Below, piece by piece: positions 62,066 to 64,000 of a DNA stretch of 64,000 bases. Where the stretch lies: the NCBI GenBank assembly GCA_903884105.1, contig CAISDJ010000016.1, positions 62,001-126,000 on the forward strand, given 5' to 3'. Positions within the stretch are counted from its first letter, which is position 1. Each line of letters begins with the position of its first letter. A program made the position numbers and the translations under genes. The stretch comes from an uncultured Pseudomonadota bacterium. Its GTDB lineage: Bacteria; Pseudomonadota; Gammaproteobacteria; Steroidobacterales; Steroidobacteraceae. The notes beneath the pieces are model-generated. The model did no database searches, had not been told where the DNA came from, and saw only the letters and a program-made list of their open reading frames with translations.

Positions 62066-63514
62066 TCAGCGGGTCAACTTGCCGACCAGCCGAGACAGCA
62101 GGGAGGGTTTGGCATCCATCCGGCGAATGCCGCTCGCAGACAGGACCACCTGGCGAGCTTCTTCATCGAGCAACTGGTTGAGTGACTGGTTGAGTGACTG
62201 GTTCTTGGCGGCAGGCCGCTTGACGGCGGCGGGACTGGACTTGCGTACTGCCGCGGCAGCTGCCGCCTGCTTGGCCGCAGGGGGCGTGACCGGCTTCGTG
62301 GCAGCGGGAGCCACCGCCTTGGGTGCCGGAGTATTGGTCAGGACCGGTGCGGTGGCGGGCTTGGCGTCGACATGCTTGTCAGGATGCAATTGGACGACCC
62401 GCGCGGATTTGCCCGCAGCGTCGTTCAGGACGGGGCGCGCCGGGGGATCGGCAAACCGGGACTGTTCCGCGGCACTGACGCGCATCACGCTCGGCGCGCT
62501 GAAGAACGTCTTGAGGTAACCGGACACCGCTTCCGCCGAGACCGACTCGCGGAAGAAGCCGACACGCAACGAATGTTCGATCCGGCCTTGGCGGGTCTGG
62601 GCGATGGAATAGAGCCGGAAGGCCTTGAAGATGTCGAGCTTCGGTATGGCTCCGAGATTGATTGGCTGATCCGACACCGTGACCTGCACTGAGAACCATG
62701 CCGGTGCTTCCGTATCGGCCAGCTCCGCTTCCGTGAGCATGCGCAGGGTCTGCGTGCTGTCGATCAGCACTGGACCTTTCGTCTTCAGATTCGCGGTGAC
62801 GTCGGCGAGCCTCCGGATATGCTCCGGCAACTCGGTTGCGAGCTCGAGATTGGCGGTCGCCTTGTTCATGACGGTGGAATCGACCGGTTTGACGCGGAAC
62901 GGTTCGGCGGCAGCCTCGACAGTCTGGGCCGCAGGGGAGCGGGGCGGTGTCTCCGGCAACAGCTCCATTCTAGAAATGGAAGTGGCTGGCGCGAGTGCAG
63001 TGGCTTGCAGCTTCGGTGTGGCTGCGGATGGGGCGACGGGCTTGGGCGCTGCGGCGACAGTCGCCGACGGCGACCTTGGCGCAACCGGCTTCATCGGTGC
63101 TGCGGCAGGCTGGACGTGTTGCATACTTGCGGTCGACGCGGTGTTGCGTGACACGGGTTGCGCCGGTTGCGTTCCCAGCGTGGCGGGATCGAATCCCGGG
63201 GCATGCTTCAGGTCGTCGTTGCCGGCTGGAACGCAGAAGGCCGCCGGATAGAATTCCCTGACGGCGGCCAGTGCGATTTCGGACGCGGCCTCGTCGGCAA
63301 AGAAGCCGAGCCGCAGGCGATAGCGCGGACGATTGTCCTCAACGCGGCGCACCTGGTAGAGCCGATAGCGCTCGAGGCCCGGCAGACTGCCAGCCTTCAG
63401 GTCGATCGGCGCGACCGACGCACACAGGTTGACGACGAACGGTCCTGACGCGGCTGGCGCGCCGGGCTCGAACCCAGGCTGCAGCGCAGTGCTGGTGTGA
63501 GTGCTCTGATCCAT
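62066..63514 (-). CDS. Double SPOR-domain protein under a c-di-GMP riboswitch
   Basis: 482 residues. Two related SPOR-like modules are seen: residues about 20-95 (PFVVNLCASVAPIDL, YRLYQVRRVED, YRLRLGFFADEAAS) and about 240-320 (AWFSVQVTVSDQPINL, FRLYSIAQTRQGR, HSLRVGFFRES). A long Pro/Ala linker separates them and a basic tail follows. SPOR domains bind denuded peptidoglycan, yet no signal peptide or helix is evident, so localisation is open. The ATG at 63514 has GGGGAAG upstream, better than the ATG at 63526. The leader carries a cyclic di-GMP aptamer. Confidence 0.82.
   Translation of the reverse strand: MDQSTHTSTALQPGFEPGAPAASGPFVVNLCASVAPIDLKAGSLPGLERYRLYQVRRVEDNRPRYRLRLGFFADEAASEIALAAVREFYPAAFCVPAGNDDLKHAPGFDPATLGTQPAQPVSRNTASTASMQHVQPAAAPMKPVAPRSPSATVAAAPKPVAPSAATPKLQATALAPATSISRMELLPETPPRSPAAQTVEAAAEPFRVKPVDSTVMNKATANLELATELPEHIRRLADVTANLKTKGPVLIDSTQTLRMLTEAELADTEAPAWFSVQVTVSDQPINLGAIPKLDIFKAFRLYSIAQTRQGRIEHSLRVGFFRESVSAEAVSGYLKTFFSAPSVMRVSAAEQSRFADPPARPVLNDAAGKSARVVQLHPDKHVDAKPATAPVLTNTPAPKAVAPAATKPVTPPAAKQAAAAAAVRKSSPAAVKRPAAKNQSLNQSLNQLLDEEARQVVLSASGIRRMDAKPSLLSRLVGKLTR
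62173..62203. repeat. 12-base tandem repeat inside the SPOR gene
   Basis: ACTGGTTGAGTG twice, plus seven bases of a third copy; encodes a repeated Asn-Gln-Ser-Leu unit. Confidence 0.85.
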
Positions 63515-63695
63515 AAACTTCCCCATTCCCGTGGCCCAAAACGGACGCAGAATGCAGGCGTCCGAAACGGATCGAAACTGCGCCAGGCAACGCGGAAGCG
63601 GGTCAGTTGGGAAACGAAGGTCAGGCGGGATCAGAGTGGCCACCCTCACGCGGGCGGACTCCGGGCTGACACGAAGAGAAGTCTGCGCGGCGGTT

Positions 63696-63730
63696 AAAAC
63701 CGTCTCGGGCCTTGTGGCCCGTGCTCAGAC
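63696..63730 (-). terminator. Candidate riboswitch-controlled terminator
   Basis: On the minus strand CGGGCC-ACAA-GGCCCG is flanked by GTCT and AGAC that can extend the stem, then GG and TTTT. It lies between the aptamer and the SPOR gene, as expected for transcriptional control. Confidence 0.45.
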
Positions 63731-63773
63731 TCGAATACACCGCAGCGCTACTTTCAATTCCTGCTACTGCGGC

Positions 63774-63865
63774 CTCGTGGCAACCCCGCTATCGTTAGGA
63801 CCTTCAAACCCTAAGACCGGAAGCTTTGCGTCCCCGCCTCTCGACGGGTTTGCTATTGGCACGAG
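63774..63865 (-). promoter_or_regulatory. Cyclic di-GMP-I (GEMM) riboswitch
   Basis: The minus strand shows the GEMM core in order: CTCGTG (P1, 63865-63860), AGCAAACC, a short hairpin, GGGACGCAAAGC, TTCCGG, and after a second hairpin ATAGCGGGGTTGCC, closing with CACGAG (63779-63774) that pairs with P1. This follows the Vibrio Vc2 aptamer nearly base for base in the conserved positions. It should sense c-di-GMP and control the SPOR gene about 260 bases downstream. Confidence 0.92.
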
Positions 63866-63868
63866 CTG

Positions 63869-63898
63869 ATTCTTTGTTAAGTGGGCTGCCCGCGTCAA
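63869..63898 (-). promoter_or_regulatory. Sigma-70-type promoter of the riboswitch transcript
   Basis: TTGACG (63898-63893) and AAGAAT (63874-63869) with an 18-base spacer on the minus strand. A start about 7 bases on lands just before the aptamer P1 stem. Confidence 0.5.
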
Positions 63899-64000
63899 GG
63901 GGGATATCGAGCCTGCTTCCGCCGAGCCGTGCGCAGGGCATTCCAGCGTCGAGTTATGTCTTAAAGCGGCGACAAGAGACTATCCTACGGACTTTGCCGC

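Overview
The window is GC-rich proteobacterial chromosome with no plasmid, phage or insertion-sequence signature. The complete cbb3 oxidase operon, proteobacterial-type GshA, a HiPIP, class I PHA synthase, FadI-type thiolase and a FixJ-type regulator point to an aerobic or microaerobic gammaproteobacterium. A Steroidobacteraceae/Nevskiales-like lineage is my best guess, but that placement is inference.

Layout. 1-6.1 kb (minus strand): FadI-like thiolase, an unknown small gene, rimI, ferrochelatase (hemH), a double-VOC protein and an acetyl-CoA hydrolase/transferase cut by the left edge. A plus-strand GGA-rich candidate small RNA with its own terminator lies between rimI and hemH. 6.3-10 kb: two tandem DUF885 lipoproteins. 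10-15.4 kb: two diguanylate cyclases flanking gshA, then a decayed PAS-GGDEF-EAL pseudogene. 15.6-25 kb: ccoNOQP and its assembly genes (ccoG, short FixH-like, ccoI, ccoS, a TauE/SafE-type protein), ending in a FixJ-like regulator. 25-31.5 kb: cbpA, an exported protein whose C-terminal anchor lies behind an in-frame TAG, a methyltransferase, phaC, a PII gene with a sigma-54-type promoter, and a quinone reductase. 31.5-42 kb: a POTRA/beta-barrel protein, divergent ilvH and ilvB, a lipocalin, a hydrolase lacking its Ser nucleophile, a Tat-exported PLP enzyme, ilvA and an MFS transporter.

42.3-56.6 kb is the most unusual part: ten or more same-strand, mostly overlapping genes. They encode four lipoproteins (one extremely Ser/Gly-rich), a transmembrane Ser/Thr kinase, a large transmembrane protein with FHA-like, PEGA-like and SUMF1/FGE-fold regions, a small exported protein, a MotA/TolQ/ExbB proton channel, an actin/Hsp70-fold-like protein fused to FHA, and two VWA proteins whose N-terminal helix carries an ExbD/TolR-like Asp. 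I read this as a phosphorylation-controlled, proton-driven envelope machine. The domains are visible; the function is inference.

56.6-64 kb: a TPR/TonB-type protein, a coupled lipid-methylation cluster (DUF1475, DUF2062, DUF1295, Cfa-like methyltransferase), a DUF502 protein, a HiPIP, and a double-SPOR protein. The SPOR gene's leader carries a clear cyclic-di-GMP-I (GEMM) riboswitch, which fits the diguanylate cyclases at 10-15 kb.
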